Assembly: GCF_032854445.1 (NCBI RefSeq)
Contig: NC_088306.1
Location: 12,149,386-12,209,385, forward strand
Source of the DNA: Liolophura sinensis
Taxonomy: Eukaryota; Mollusca; Polyplacophora; Chitonida; Chitonidae
DNA length: 60,000 bases
Reading direction: 5' to 3'
Part shown: in pieces, positions 11,303 through 21,585 of the stretch
Layout of the letters: each line of letters begins with the position of its first letter
Numbering within the stretch: the first letter of the stretch is position 1
Made by a program: the position numbers and the translations under genes
Notes under the pieces: generated by a model
The model's input: only the letters and a program-made list of their open reading frames with translations
Told to the model about the DNA's origin: nothing
Databases searched by the model: none

Positions 11303-11536
11303 CTAGCAACATCCAAGAGAGTATAGATCTTCTACACTGACATCATAACCGTCTTCTAGATGTTTTTCACACCTGGAAATTGTTTTATTTGTCAACTTTC
11401 TTTCGATTGACATTAATATTGTGGGTTCACATTCAACTTCAAATTTATCCTGGAGTGACGTGCAGAAATTAGAATCACCAGTTGGACTACAAAAGCAGGA
11501 AATCTGGCGATGAAATACGATGAAAATTGTTTTTGC
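11303..11536 (-). pseudogene. Unrecognised open frame, possible coding remnant
   Basis: A 77-codon frame on the minus strand is flanked by stops. It includes C-F-C-S-P-T-G-D-S-N-F-C and R-C-E-K-H-L-E-D-G-Y-D-V-S-V-E-D-L-Y-S-L-G-C. The mixture of charged residues and cysteines is unlike translated AT-rich noise, but I cannot name a family. It lies just upstream, on the same strand, of the frame at 10792-11244. Confidence 0.2.
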
Positions 11537-11581
11537 TCAAACTCCAGACCATGCTGATAGTATAATATAATTAAAGATGTA

Positions 11582-12245
11582 CAGCGTTGAGAGTAAAACC
11601 CAGAGCAGCCACGACAGTGTGATAGACACACAGCGTAGAGAGTAAAACCAGAGCAGCGACGGCAGTGTGATAGACACACAGTGTAGAGAGTAAAACCGGA
11701 GCAGCGACGACAGTGTGATAGACCGACAGCGTAGAAAGTAAAACCGAAGCAGCGACGACTGTGTGATAGAAACACAGCATAGAGAGCAAAACCAGAGCAG
11801 CGACGACAGTGTGGTGGACACACAGCGTAGAGAGTAAAACCAGAGCAGCCACGACAGTGTGATAGACACACAGCGTAGAGAGTAAAACCAGAGCAGCGAC
11901 GGCAGTATGATAGACACACAGTGTAGAGAGTAAAACCGGAGCAGCGACGACAGTGTGATAGACCGACAGCGTAGAAAGTAAAACCGAAGCAGCGACGACT
12001 GTGTGATAGAAACACAGCATAGAGAGCAAAACCAGAGCAGCGACGACAGTGTGGTGGACACACAGCGTAGAGAGTAAACCCAGAGCAACGACGACAGTGT
12101 GATAGACACACAGCGTAGAGAATAAAACCAGAGCAGCCACGACACTGTGATAGACGTACAGGGTAGAGAGTAAAACCAGAGCAGCCACGACAGTGTGATA
12201 GACACACAGCATAGAGGTTAAAACCAGAGCAGCCACGACAGTGTG
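11582..12245. repeat. 48-bp minisatellite derived from family Y
   Basis: About fourteen units of 48-49 bp contain GTAGAGAGTAAAACCAGAGC then AGCGACGACAGTGTGATAGA. A higher-order period of 240 bp (five units) is visible: 11641-11880 and 11881-12120 are nearly identical. The array abuts family Y copy 2, and the unit is a segment present once in Y copy 1. Because the period is a multiple of 3, all three minus-strand frames stay open for more than 200 codons; I do not regard these as genes. Confidence 0.92.
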
Positions 12246-12570
12246 ATAGCAGGTAAATGGTCACACGTAACGGGTGAAATACGGCCTCTTGTCATTTCAC
12301 CCCAGTCAGTGTTTAATCCCAAAAGTTCATATAAATACACAAAAAGTAACAATTTACACGCATCCAGGCACCATGGCTAGAGCAGAATGAGGTAAAAAAA
12401 AATGCATTGATGTTACTTGCGATATATTACACGTCACTTGTCTAGAATTACTCAAAATGCTGTGTTGTCATCACATATAACATACAATAACATTAAAACA
12501 ATGCAAAGGGACCTCGGGGATGCTTAGTCCACCAGCAGAATACTGGTTTATGCAGGAATACATTGATGTT
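12246..12570 (+). repeat. Dispersed repeat family Y, copy 2
   Basis: Plus-strand copy, running from GGTAAATGGTCACACGTAAC through TCACTTGTCTAGAATTACTC to CTGGTTTATGCAGGAATACA. Aligns with 222-540 (reverse) and 34985-35305. The 48-bp array is fused to its 5' side. Confidence 0.85.
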
Positions 12571-13512
12571 TTGCCACCACTGTTGTGTCATGCCATGTCA
12601 AAATGGCTATCTTCATTTGCTTCAGTGTACATTACACGATAACCATTCACAAGAGTTTCATCCACATGTAGATATGTAAGCAAAAAATGCACATGAAATC
12701 ACGGTGCTTAGAAATACTTAATCATGTTGTATATTACAGATAAGGGATTGGAGATTTTCTTGATATACAAACACTACAAATAATTACAATATATGTTACA
12801 GCAATATGATCGAAGTGGAGGTTTTTTTCCCACAAGGTCAGTGCAAGCACAGAAATTGCTGAGAATTAAATTCGCTCTGAGGTAAAAGTTTCAGCTAAGA
12901 ATAACAGATATGATGTATATAAACCAAATAAATAATTCAATGGTACAAAATAAATGTCCACAGCGGTTCGTCTTGTTGTCTTCGCCAGTCACCAAATTAC
13001 TCACCAAGTGATGATCTGCATGTATGTTGCTTTTTCACTAGCTCTCCGGATATCAGCGCTCAGTCTTCACACTGGATTTAGCCGCTGTGAATTAGCTACA
13101 GTCCCACGACTCGTGCTGAGCCGGCAACATTAAAGGCGCACCAGGATTCCAATATCCATGGCATTTTTTCCACCTGAATTAAATCTCTGGAAAAAAGGGG
13201 AAATTACACTACAAAGATATTGCTAATTAACAGTAAAATAATCTCACCATTCATTCGATTTTATTTCCTGTTGATTTATATTCTAAGCCATGTTAAATGA
13301 CCAGCTTAGAAAAGATCAAAAGTAAAAGAAAAGAATACAAAATAAGAGAGACAGACAATGTCAAATGAAACGAAACCCTCTACTGCTCCCGCTAAGCCAA
13401 ATACATTGTTTTGGTAACTTAAAACCGCAAACAACTCACATCACCTAAGGAATGAGAGATTTGAAATTGAGTAAGATTTGAAGTGGGCCAAGCGTACGTC
13501 TATCGTGTTTCA
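12571..13512. other. No gene recognised
   Basis: AT-rich; no repeat or gene supported. Confidence 0.5.
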
Positions 13513-13680
13513 TACATATTTATGTATTTGATTGGTGTTTTACGCCGTACTCAAAAATATAAGACCCACTCATACGACAGCGGCCAGCATTATGGTGGGA
13601 GGAAACGCGGCGGAACCCGGAGGAAACCCACGACCATCAGCAGGTTGCTGATAGACCTTCCCATTACGGCCGGAGTTTCT
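13513..13680 (-). mobile_element. SINE1, 5' truncated
   Basis: Minus-strand SINE1, starting on the plus strand with TATTTATGTATTTGATTGG and running to CCATTACGGCCGGAG. No tRNA head and no clear target-site duplication. Confidence 0.85.
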
Positions 13681-14487
13681 TGTGTACATGGATGCAATAC
13701 ATAATGGTGACTTTATTATTCGCCATTATGTTATTGGAAAGTTCTTTGTACTCATCTGCTCTTAAATCAACGATTCTACTATGTTAGACCGAATAATAAT
13801 AAAAAAAAAAACAAAAACAAAAAAAACAAAAAACCCGGAGAAACTTGAAAAGGAGCCAAGGAGACGGTGACAGGTCACCAGGCACTATAACAAGCGTGTG
13901 ACGTCATGTAGCAACTGAGCAAGTCGGAGTTTGTATGGCAATAATTAAGATGGATGTATTGCCATGGCTCCATGCATTAAAGTTCAATTTTGCTGCCATT
14001 TTGCAGTAAAGGCTTAGGTAATGAAGCTAAATTTCGTCCATTAGGTAGAATTTTGCACATAATTATATATCTCACCAGATCCTAGGGAGTCGAACAATAA
14101 AAAAAAATTACTACCGACGAATAAAGAGATAAATTCATATTACAACATAAATAAATGACATATTATAGAAGTTCAGTTCCTGTGAGCGATGATATAATAA
14201 CATTTGTAAACGGTCGGTGAATCCTGTATTTATAGTTGCTCACGCTATCAATTACGGAGAGGAACTTTTCAAGCAGCGTGGCGCTTAAAGAATCCTTCCT
14301 GACCCCACGCTGATTTCTGATGATCTTCTAAAGGCTGTCTCTCCGAGGAGGCTTCACCACTGAAAAATAAATCAAAAGGCCATCTGAAACCACGTGTATT
14401 GGACTTAGAGAGAAGGTTACTGGCTGTTCAGACCGTCGTAATTCTCCATCCCCTCCCCACTCCGAGTGTTATTTGATGTGGAAGGCA
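13681..14487. other. No gene recognised; upstream region of the GPCR gene
   Basis: No coding evidence. It contains an A-rich stretch at about 13800-13835. Confidence 0.45.
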
Positions 14488-14493
14488 TATAAA
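14488..14493 (+). promoter_or_regulatory. TATA box of the GPCR gene
   Basis: TATAAA lies about 80 bases before the start codon at 14570, which would put transcription start near 14518 and give a leader of about 50 bases. Inferred from position only. Confidence 0.5.
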
Positions 14494-14569
14494 CAGATGC
14501 TCGGTGGACGGGTTTGACAACTTCACCATCCGAGCACTCTGAACACCAAGGCAAGTCGCCGTCACAGAA

Positions 14570-14593
14570 ATGAGGCTGCTGTATTTTACACTG
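14570..14593 (+). CDS. GPCR coding exon 1
   Basis: Eight codons from the ATG, ending in phase 0 at CTG, followed by the donor GTAAGC. The downstream acceptor is also phase 0. Reading on past the donor would enter the minisatellite and give a spurious protein. Confidence 0.7.
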
Positions 14594-17500
14594 GTAAGCA
14601 ATCATTCATTTACCCGTAATATGTTCTGTCCTTCCTGCTGGATAAAGAAGTCGCATTCAGCACGTGGCTTACAGGTGAGTTGGGTAAATCGCATTCAGCA
14701 CGTGGCTTACATGTGTGTTAGGAAAGTTCCATTCAGCACGTGGTTTACATGTGGATTAGGAAAGTCGCATTCAGCATATGGTTTACACGTGGGTAAGGAA
14801 AGTTGCATTCTGCACGTGGTTTACATGTGGGTTAGGAAAGTCGCATTCAGCACGTGGCTTACATGTGGGTTAAGGAAGTCGCATTCAGCACGTGGCTTAC
14901 ATGTGGGTTAGGAAAGTCGCATGCAACACGTACTTTAGATGTGGGTTAGGGAAGTCGTATTCAGCACGTGGTTTACATGTGGATAAGGAAAGTCGCATTC
15001 AGTACGTGGTTTACATGTGGGTTAGGAAAGTCGCATTCAGCGCGTGGTTTACATGTGGGTTAGTGAGGTGGTGGTGAAGTCACACTGAGCAAATGGTTGA
15101 CCTGTGGACAAAGGAAGTCGCATTCAGCGCGTGGTTTACAAGTGGGTTAGTGAAGTGGTAGTAAAGTCACATTGAGCAAATGGTTGACCTGTGAACAAAG
15201 GAAGTCGCAGGTTTACCCGAAAATGTTGTTTTCAACATGTGGTTTGTTGGTGGGCTAGTGAAGTCTCATTCAGAAACAAAAACAAGAATTAACAGGCATT
15301 TGAACACATATGTTCTGAAAATTTGTGAGGGAAAACATCGTTCGTATATGACATCTATAGCGATATACAACAATGTTAAAATTCTCTGGTTAACACTGGA
15401 CCAAAGTTTGGGATACTCTTCATTCATGGAAACGGCTCTACCTAATTAGGCGCCATGGTTAACTCCGGGTTCTACCTAATGAGGCGCCATGGTTAACTCC
15501 GGGTTCTACCTAATGAGGCGCCATGGTTAACTCCGGGTTCTACCTAATGAGGCGCCATGGTTAACTCCGGGTTCTACCTAATGAGGTACCATGGTTAACT
15601 CCGGTTCTACCTAATGAGGTACCATGGTTAACTCCGGTTCTACCTAATGAGGCACCATGGTTAACTCCGGTTCTACCTAATGAGGCACCATGGTTAATTC
15701 CGGTTCTACCTAATAAAATACCATGGTCAACTCTGGGTTCTACTACAGAGGTGCCCTGGTTAACTCCCAGCTCTGCCTAATGGGATTCCATGGTTAACTC
15801 TGGGCTCTGCCTAGTGAGGTTCCATGGCCAACTCCGGGCCCTGCCTAGTGAGGTTACATGGTTAACTTCGGGCTCTGCCTAATGAGGTTTCATGGTTAAC
15901 TCCTCGCTCTGCCTAATGAGGCTCCATGATATATCCCAGGCTGTGCATGGTTTCTGTCACTAACACAAATTCGGAATGGAAGTGTTAATAAAAGGGAATA
16001 ATTATAATGCATTACACAGACACGTAAATAAATGAGTGTTTTAACGACACTTTAGTATTATTGCAACCATGCGAGGACGAGATGCGTACACACTTACAAG
16101 TTGATCTCTTGTTTCTTTTTTTTCAGAAGACGGTTTTTTTAGCTACAGCCAAGTCCATCGTCAATGACTCACTCTATGATTTATACACAAATATATCTTT
16201 AAACAATGGAGCTTTCCGGCCTGAATCCTTCACTAACTATTCATTCATAGCTGGACATTTAACTAATGAATCCTCTGTGATCAACAATTCCACCGGTTTC
16301 GAATCTTTCAGCAGAGAGTCCTTCAAGAATCAGTCTTCCTCAGCTAACTGGATAACTGACAGGTCCCTAACCGATGAGTCCTTGGCAATTAATTCCTCTA
16401 TTCATGGCCTCTTGACATCTGAATCCGTCAGTGGTGAAACCTTGACATCTGAATCCGTCAGCAGTGAGACCTTGACATCTGAATCCGTCAGCAGTGAGAC
16501 CTTGACATCTGAATCCGTCAGCAGTGATCCCTTGACAACTGAATCCGTCAGTGGTGAGACCTTGACAACTGAATCCATCAGTAGTGAGACCTTGATAACT
16601 GAATCGTGTGGCTATTCATCCTTTACGAATGACTCCATCCCGAAAGAACTCCTCCCTAACGGCTCCTCCTTTGTCGAAAAATCCTGCACAGTTAGAAATT
16701 CCACCACAGCAAATAAACCGGTGTCAACTGTTTTTAACAGTCACTTTTCTCTAGAGTCGTCTATCGTGTCTTGTCTTACCTTTGCCATAGCCTGCGTGGC
16801 CGTCTTAAACAACTCGTTGTTACTGTGGGCTATCGGACGTGTGGACAACTCCATTCTGAAGGCCAAACGCTTCATCCAGAACATGACTGTAGCCAATCTT
16901 TTACTTCCAGTTCTTATAGCCTTTAATCCTTATTTCATAGCAACGGCAGTGGGTGGGGTCGGTGCACAACCAGGCACTTGTGTCCTCGGGGTATATTCCA
17001 TAGCCAGAAATATGCTAGGTTTATCTCAACCCGTCTGCGTCCTGGGTTTGGCATGTGACCGTATCTATGCCATAGCGCGTCCTATGACATACAAACTTGT
17101 TGGTTACACCTCATTATTTAGATACGTTATTTTATTTCTGCCATGGTTTGTCGGTTTAACTTTGTTGAGTATATTTATGTATGTGGCTTCCAACACTTTA
17201 GAACTGCATGGAATACGAGATGAACCCATTGTTTGTCATGTTTTCCTAAGTGCGGCATCGAAATCTGAAAGTTCTAAGGTATTAGATAGCGTTCTGATTT
17301 CCGCGAATGTTTTCTCCTTTGTTGTCTATGTTTCACTGTTTGCCTTATATAAATATCAACAACAGAACATTCACAAGATATCCATGACGCCAGTTAAGAA
17401 ATCCACGGTGTCATTGGTAAGGACATACTTCCTCCTGAACGTCACAACTCTGGCTCTATACCTGCCTGCCCCTATCTACGCTCTGTTAAATGAGAGTGCC

Positions 17501-17701
17501 CTTACAGGAACACACGAATCGCACAATGTAATAACGGGTTTGATGATTGTGTATCTGCTCAACACTTGCCTAGACCCTCTGATCTGTATGAGTAGAATAC
17601 CATCCATCCGACAAAATTTACCCATCAAGTTCAAACAGGTGCCAGCGAGACGTGGCGAAAAATCATCGCAAAGAACTGAAATCGAGGCACATAGACGATG
17701 A
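14570..17701 (+). CDS. Rhodopsin-class G-protein-coupled receptor (orphan), two coding exons
   Basis: CDS join(14570..14593,16127..17701), 532 aa. Exon 1 encodes a hydrophobic start (M-R-L-L-Y-F-T-L) that, with exon 2, could act as a signal peptide. Residues about 20-218 form an extracellular Ser/Thr/Asn-rich region with many N-X-S/T sites and a decapeptide repeat (about 104-168). Seven membrane helices follow near 221-245, 257-283, 295-318, 338-361, 394-416, 436-462 and 474-497. Class A marks: C293 and C378 (likely ECL1-ECL2 disulfide), D319-R320-I321 in place of D-R-Y, and D491-P492-L-I-C495 in place of N-P-x-x-Y. The helix 6 C-W-x-P is changed to L-Y-L-P. The tail is short and basic. Ligand unknown. 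Divergent micro-switches and the long ectodomain argue for a lineage-specific orphan; membrane location is inferred from the helices. Confidence 0.88.
14645..15210. repeat. 38-bp minisatellite in GPCR intron 1
   Basis: About fourteen units at 38-39 bp spacing contain GCATTCAGCACGTGGTTTAC and ATGTGGGTTAGGAAAGTC. The last part (15065-15210) changes to a longer compound unit with GAGCAAATGGTTGACCTGTG. Confidence 0.93.
15437..15945. repeat. 33-34 bp minisatellite in GPCR intron 1
   Basis: About fourteen units contain TCTACCTAATGAGG then CCATGGTTAACTCCGG. The first eight are nearly identical and the rest progressively diverged. It is unrelated to the neighbouring 38-bp array. Confidence 0.95.
16127..17701 (+). 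CDS. GPCR coding exon 2
   Basis: Begins after a strong acceptor (CTTGTTTC, T-run, CAG at 16124-16126) in phase 0 and holds nearly the whole receptor, ending in TGA at 17699-17701. An in-frame ATG at 16061 lies upstream of this acceptor. Its first 22 codons include the polypyrimidine tract and are therefore most likely intron, unless an alternative promoter is used. Confidence 0.85.
   Translation, partial: KTVFLATAKSIVNDSLYDLYTNISLNNGAFRPESFTNYSFIAGHLTNESSVINNSTGFESFSRESFKNQSSSANWITDRSLTDESLAINSSIHGLLTSESVSGETLTSESVSSETLTSESVSSETLTSESVSSDPLTTESVSGETLTTESISSETLITESCGYSSFTNDSIPKELLPNGSSFVEKSCTVRNSTTANKPVSTVFNSHFSLESSIVSCLTFAIACVAVLNNSLLLWAIGRVDNSILKAKRFIQNMTVANLLLPVLIAFNPYFIATAVGGVGAQPGTCVLGVYSIARNMLGLSQPVCVLGLACDRIYAIARPMTYKLVGYTSLFRYVILFLPWFVGLTLLSIFMYVASNTLELHGIRDEPIVCHVFLSAASKSESSKVLDSVLISANVFSFVVYVSLFALYKYQQQNIHKISMTPVKKSTVSLVRTYFLLNVTTLALYLPAPIYALLNESALTGTHESHNVITGLMIVYLLNTCLDPLICMSRIPSIRQNLPIKFKQVPARRGEKSSQRTEIEAHRR
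16411..16605. repeat. 30-bp coding minisatellite in the GPCR ectodomain
   Basis: Six to seven in-frame units of TTGACATCTGAATCCGTCAG + CAGTGAGACC encode L-T-S-E-S-V-S-S-E-T. It is a mucin-like O-glycosylation candidate. Units are close to identical, so copy number is probably polymorphic. Confidence 0.95.
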
Positions 17702-18058
17702 AATTTGCATAATCTGTAGACATATTAACAGCCTTCAAATAATGGCTTTTTTCACACTTAGGATACAAGAAAGGGTACTATAAAACGGAGAGAATGGAGG
17801 TAAGCAAAATGATGTCCAAAGAAAAAATTCTTCATTTTTGAGGAATATTTTATTTTCTTAATAATCCCTCTATTATGTGCACATTTTCCGTCAATGCTCG
17901 GAAATATTCGGAAATGACGTCATCGATGAGCATATTGGGAGCGGTTGACCAGCTATTAAAACGCCCTCAATTTGGGGTCTCTTTCCACCAAGTTGTTACG
18001 ACAGCTATCGCCTTTGACGTCACCACAGCAGGTTACTTAATTTTGGAAATTATTAAGA

Positions 18059-18064
18059 AATAAA
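18059..18064 (+). other. Candidate polyadenylation signal of the GPCR gene
   Basis: The first AATAAA downstream of the stop, giving a 3' UTR of about 380 bases. Confidence 0.45.
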
Positions 18065-18754
18065 ACCCAAGCTTATGTTCAGCCGCTTGTCGAAAACATG
18101 CTCATCGCGCTGAGTTAGTGGTTTACAGTTGGAGACTGGTATATTAAGATATTTAGGGACAACTTAAAGTTGATCAGTCAGTCAAGCAAGGGGCCAAGCA
18201 ACTTCTTCGTGGACGCAAGTCCACGTCTCTAACAAGGATCTGAAAAAAGCGATTTAATTGGAGGGGATGGAAATTTTTGAACACTTAACCCAGTCGTTAT
18301 TAACTAAAAAATTTCAGTGGAGTTCATACTGTATAAAAAAACATTCCGATGCTTCATTTTAAATACACGACCTACTTTCCTTGAAAAGTACGGACTACTG
18401 GTTAAAACTTTTAATTATCTAAGGTCGCTACATTAGACGCTGGCTAGCTGGAATTTTCCTTGATAGCAACAGGTAAGGCATAATAGTTAGACAGGAAAAT
18501 ATGTATGTTTCTAAAAGTTTTGATTTGCTCTTTGCCTGGAACTCCACACCGTTTTCAATGGCCCAGGGACGAGGGAACTGGGCACATATTGGATGAAACA
18601 TCATAGGCATAATGGGGCAGCAGAGCCAGTGGGATGGAATTCGATTCCTTGGATGTCACGTCTGTGCATACTTTTCTGGTATCCTTGGGAATTACTAGTA
18701 TTCCCGTTTATTTACATGCAAATCATACAAGTTTTATTTATCTAATGTAATATT
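18065..18754. other. No gene recognised
   Basis: No coding or repeat evidence. Confidence 0.5.
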
Positions 18755-20417
18755 ATTGTGATGTAAGAACAGTAGAATAGACATTGTGATGTAAACGCAA
18801 TAAGATAGACATCGTGATGTAACAGCAATATGATTGACATCGTGATGTAACAGCAATATGATTAACATCGTAATGTAACACCACTATGATAGACATCATG
18901 ATATAACAACAAATGGATAGGCATTGTGATTTATCAGCGCTGATTTAGACAATGTGATGTAACAGGCCTAGAGACGTGATGATTTAAGATAACATGATAG
19001 ACATTCCGATGTAACAGCAACATAACAGACTTTGTGAAGCAACAACAGTAGGATAGACACTGTGATGCAACAGCAATAGGATAGACATTGTGATGTAACA
19101 GCAGTAGGATAGACATTGTGATGTAACAGCAGTAGGATAGACATTGTGATGTAACAGCAGTAGGATAGACATTGAGATGTAACAGCAGTAGGATATACAT
19201 TGTGATGTAACAGCAGTAGGATAGACATTGTGATGCAACAGCAGTAGGATAGACATTGTGATGTAACAGCAGTAGGATAGACATTGTGATGTAACAGCAG
19301 TAGATAGACATTGTGATGTAACAGCAGTAGAATAGACATTGTGACGTAACAGCAGTAGGATAGACATTGTGACGTAACAGCAGTAGGATAGACATTGTGA
19401 TGTAACAGCAGTAGGATAGACATTGTGATGTAACAGCAGTAGGATAGACATTGTGATGCAACGGCAGTAGATAGACATTGTGATGTAACAGCAGTAGGAT
19501 AGACATTGTGATGTAACAGCAGTAGGATAGACATTGAGATGCAACATCAATAGGATAGACATTCCGATTTGATATGAAGAGAAATTATAGAAATACGATA
19601 GACATTGTGATGTAACAGCAGTAGGATAGACATTGTGATGTAACAGCAGTAGGATATACATTGTGATGTAACAGCAGTAGGATAGGCATTGTGATATAAA
19701 AACAAATGGATAGGCATTATGATGTAACAGCAGTAGGATATACATTGTGATGTAACAGCAGTAGGATAGACATTGTGATGTAACAGCAGTAGGATAGACA
19801 TTGTGATATAAAAACAAATGGATAGGCATTGTGATGTAACAAGAGTAGGACAGACATTATGATGTAACAGCAGTAGGATAGACATTGTGATGTAACAACA
19901 AAGGGACAGGCATTGTGCTGTAATAGCAGTGGGACAGACATTGTGATGTAACAGAAGTAGGATAGACATTGTGATGTAACAGCAGTAAGACAGACATTGT
20001 GATGCAACAGCAGTAGGATAGACATTGAGATGCAACATCAATAGGATAGACATTGTGATGTAACAGCAGTAGGATAGACATTCTGATGTAACAGCAGCAG
20101 GATAGACATTGTGATATAAAAACAAATGGATAGGCATTGTGATGTAACAGGAGTAGGATAGACATTGTGATGTAACAGCAGTAGGATAGACATTGTGATG
20201 TAAAAACAAATGGACAGACATTGTGATGTAACAGAAGTAGGACAGACATTGTGATGTAACAGGAGTAGGACAGATATTGTGATGTAACAGCAGTAGGATA
20301 GACATTGTGATGTAACAGCAGTAGGATAGACATTGCGATGTAACAGAAGTGGGATAGACACTGTGTTATAACAACAAATGGATAGGCATTGTGATGTAAC
20401 AGCAATCGGACAGACAT
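18755..20417. repeat. 28-bp minisatellite, about 1.66 kb
   Basis: About 59 units have the core GATAGACATTGTGATGTAAC + AGCAGTAG. The centre (19080-19550) is most homogeneous. The left edge (18755-19000) is degenerate. The right half alternates with a variant containing ATAAAAACAAATGGATAGGC, suggesting higher-order units. Three 28-bp units equal 84 bp, so long minus-strand frames with a 28-residue period appear; they are not genes. Confidence 0.97.
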
Positions 20418-20665
20418 AAAAATATTTGTTTATTTTATTTAGTTTGAGAGTCCATGTTTCATTTATTAGAAGCTCACTTTTGCAGCAATACAGATGAATA
20501 TACAGTGTGTTGGTTTTGAGTCATGAATACGTTACTTTGTTTTAAAGTCTATTAGACTGAATAAGCCATATATACGAAGTGTACAATGTGTTTCATTATT
20601 GAGGGATTACGTAAATAAAGATATAATAAAATAAGCACAATTTTATAGGTATTAAACCGGTATGT
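20418..20665. other. No gene recognised
   Basis: Short AT-rich spacer between the 28-bp array and a SINE1 insertion. Confidence 0.5.
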
Positions 20666-20673
20666 GTGTTAAG

Positions 20674-20923
20674 TTGTTTGTTTGATTGCTGTTTTACGCC
20701 GTACTCAAAAATATTTCACTACAACGACGGCGGCCACATTATGTTGGGAGGAAACCTGGCAAAGCCCGGGGGAAACCCATGACCATCCGCCGATTGCTGG
20801 AAGGCCTTCCCACGTACGACCAGACAGGAAGCCTGTATGAGCCAAAGTTGAACTCACAGCGACCGCATTGGTGAGAGGCTTCTGGGTCATTACGCTTATT
20901 CCGAGCTACCCAACTGAGCCACG
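20674..20923 (-). mobile_element. SINE1, near full length with tRNA-like head
   Basis: On the minus strand it runs from a tRNA-like head (GTGGCTCAGTTGGGTAGC, A box) to the ACGGCGTAAAA tail. GTGTTAAG flanks it at 20666-20673 and 20924-20931, consistent with a target-site duplication of at least 8 bp. Confidence 0.9.
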
Positions 20924-20931
20924 GTGTTAAG

Positions 20932-21316
20932 ATGTAATATTTTACAAATGTAATGGTTTCAATGGACCAATACATTATTCGCATGAATAACGCCGTGTGG
21001 GGCACTTGGTAATTCATCTTTTTGAACAGAGTGGTGTTGTTATTATTAAAATGGTGTTAATTTCATTTAATGTTTAACAAACTGTAATGTGCTAATGTAT
21101 CCGCCAAGGGAGACTACTCCATCCAGACTATCGAACAGACACTTAATACTAGGCTTCAAATTTCTCACGTCTTGCAAGACCAAGTTTCAAGAGCAGATTT
21201 AGTGATTCACTTGATACAGGAATATAAAACGTGTGCGCAGTCGCTGAAGTTAACCGGTCATAAAGAAGGACAAATAAAAGGTTGAAAACTTTATTGTAGG
21301 GACTTTGAACCCACAT
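20932..21316. other. No gene recognised
   Basis: Spacer between two SINE1 copies; nothing supported. Confidence 0.5.
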
Positions 21317-21326
21317 GCTGTATCAT

Positions 21327-21575
21327 TTTTTTTAATTTTTTTTTTTGATTGGTGTATTACGCCGTACTCAAGAATATTTCGCTTATACGACGGCGGCCAG
21401 CATTATGGTTACATGCAGAGGCCGGGGAAAACCCACGACCATCCGCAGGTTGCTGGTGGACCTTCTCACGTACGGCCGCCAGCATGAGCTGGACTTGAAC
21501 TCACAGCGACCGCATTGGTGAGAGACTCCTGGGTCATTACGCTGCGCTAGCGCTTTAACCGACTGAGCCACGGAG
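21327..21575 (-). mobile_element. SINE1, near full length with perfect TSD
   Basis: On the minus strand it carries the A box GTGGCTCAGTCGG, a degenerate B box (TGAGTTCAAGTCC) and the SINE1 body and tail. GCTGTATCAT repeats at 21317-21326 and 21576-21585. Confidence 0.94.
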
Positions 21576-21585
21576 GCTGTATCAT

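Noticed and set aside
11413-12264. Three overlapping minus-strand frames of 221-283 codons
   Set aside because: All three frames of the 48-bp array are open at once, which is what a stop-free unit of length divisible by 3 gives. There is no start context or flanking gene.
14570-15077. Frames of 113 and 61 codons through the 38-bp array
   Set aside because: The first eight codons are real exon; the rest reads past a good donor into a minisatellite.
16061-16126. ATG at 16061 as the start of the GPCR
   Set aside because: Its first 22 codons include an acceptor pyrimidine tract and CAG. The in-phase exon at 14570-14593 with TATA box and donor explains the start better.
18934-20417. Several minus-strand frames of 100-280 codons rich in Ser, Tyr, Cys and Leu
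   Set aside because: They are translations of the 28-bp array in overlapping frames. Three units equal 84 bp, so frames stay open without selection.
18755-20417. CRISPR-like appearance of a regular 28-bp repeat
   Set aside because: The repeats are head to tail with no unique spacers, in a genome with spliced genes and SINEs.
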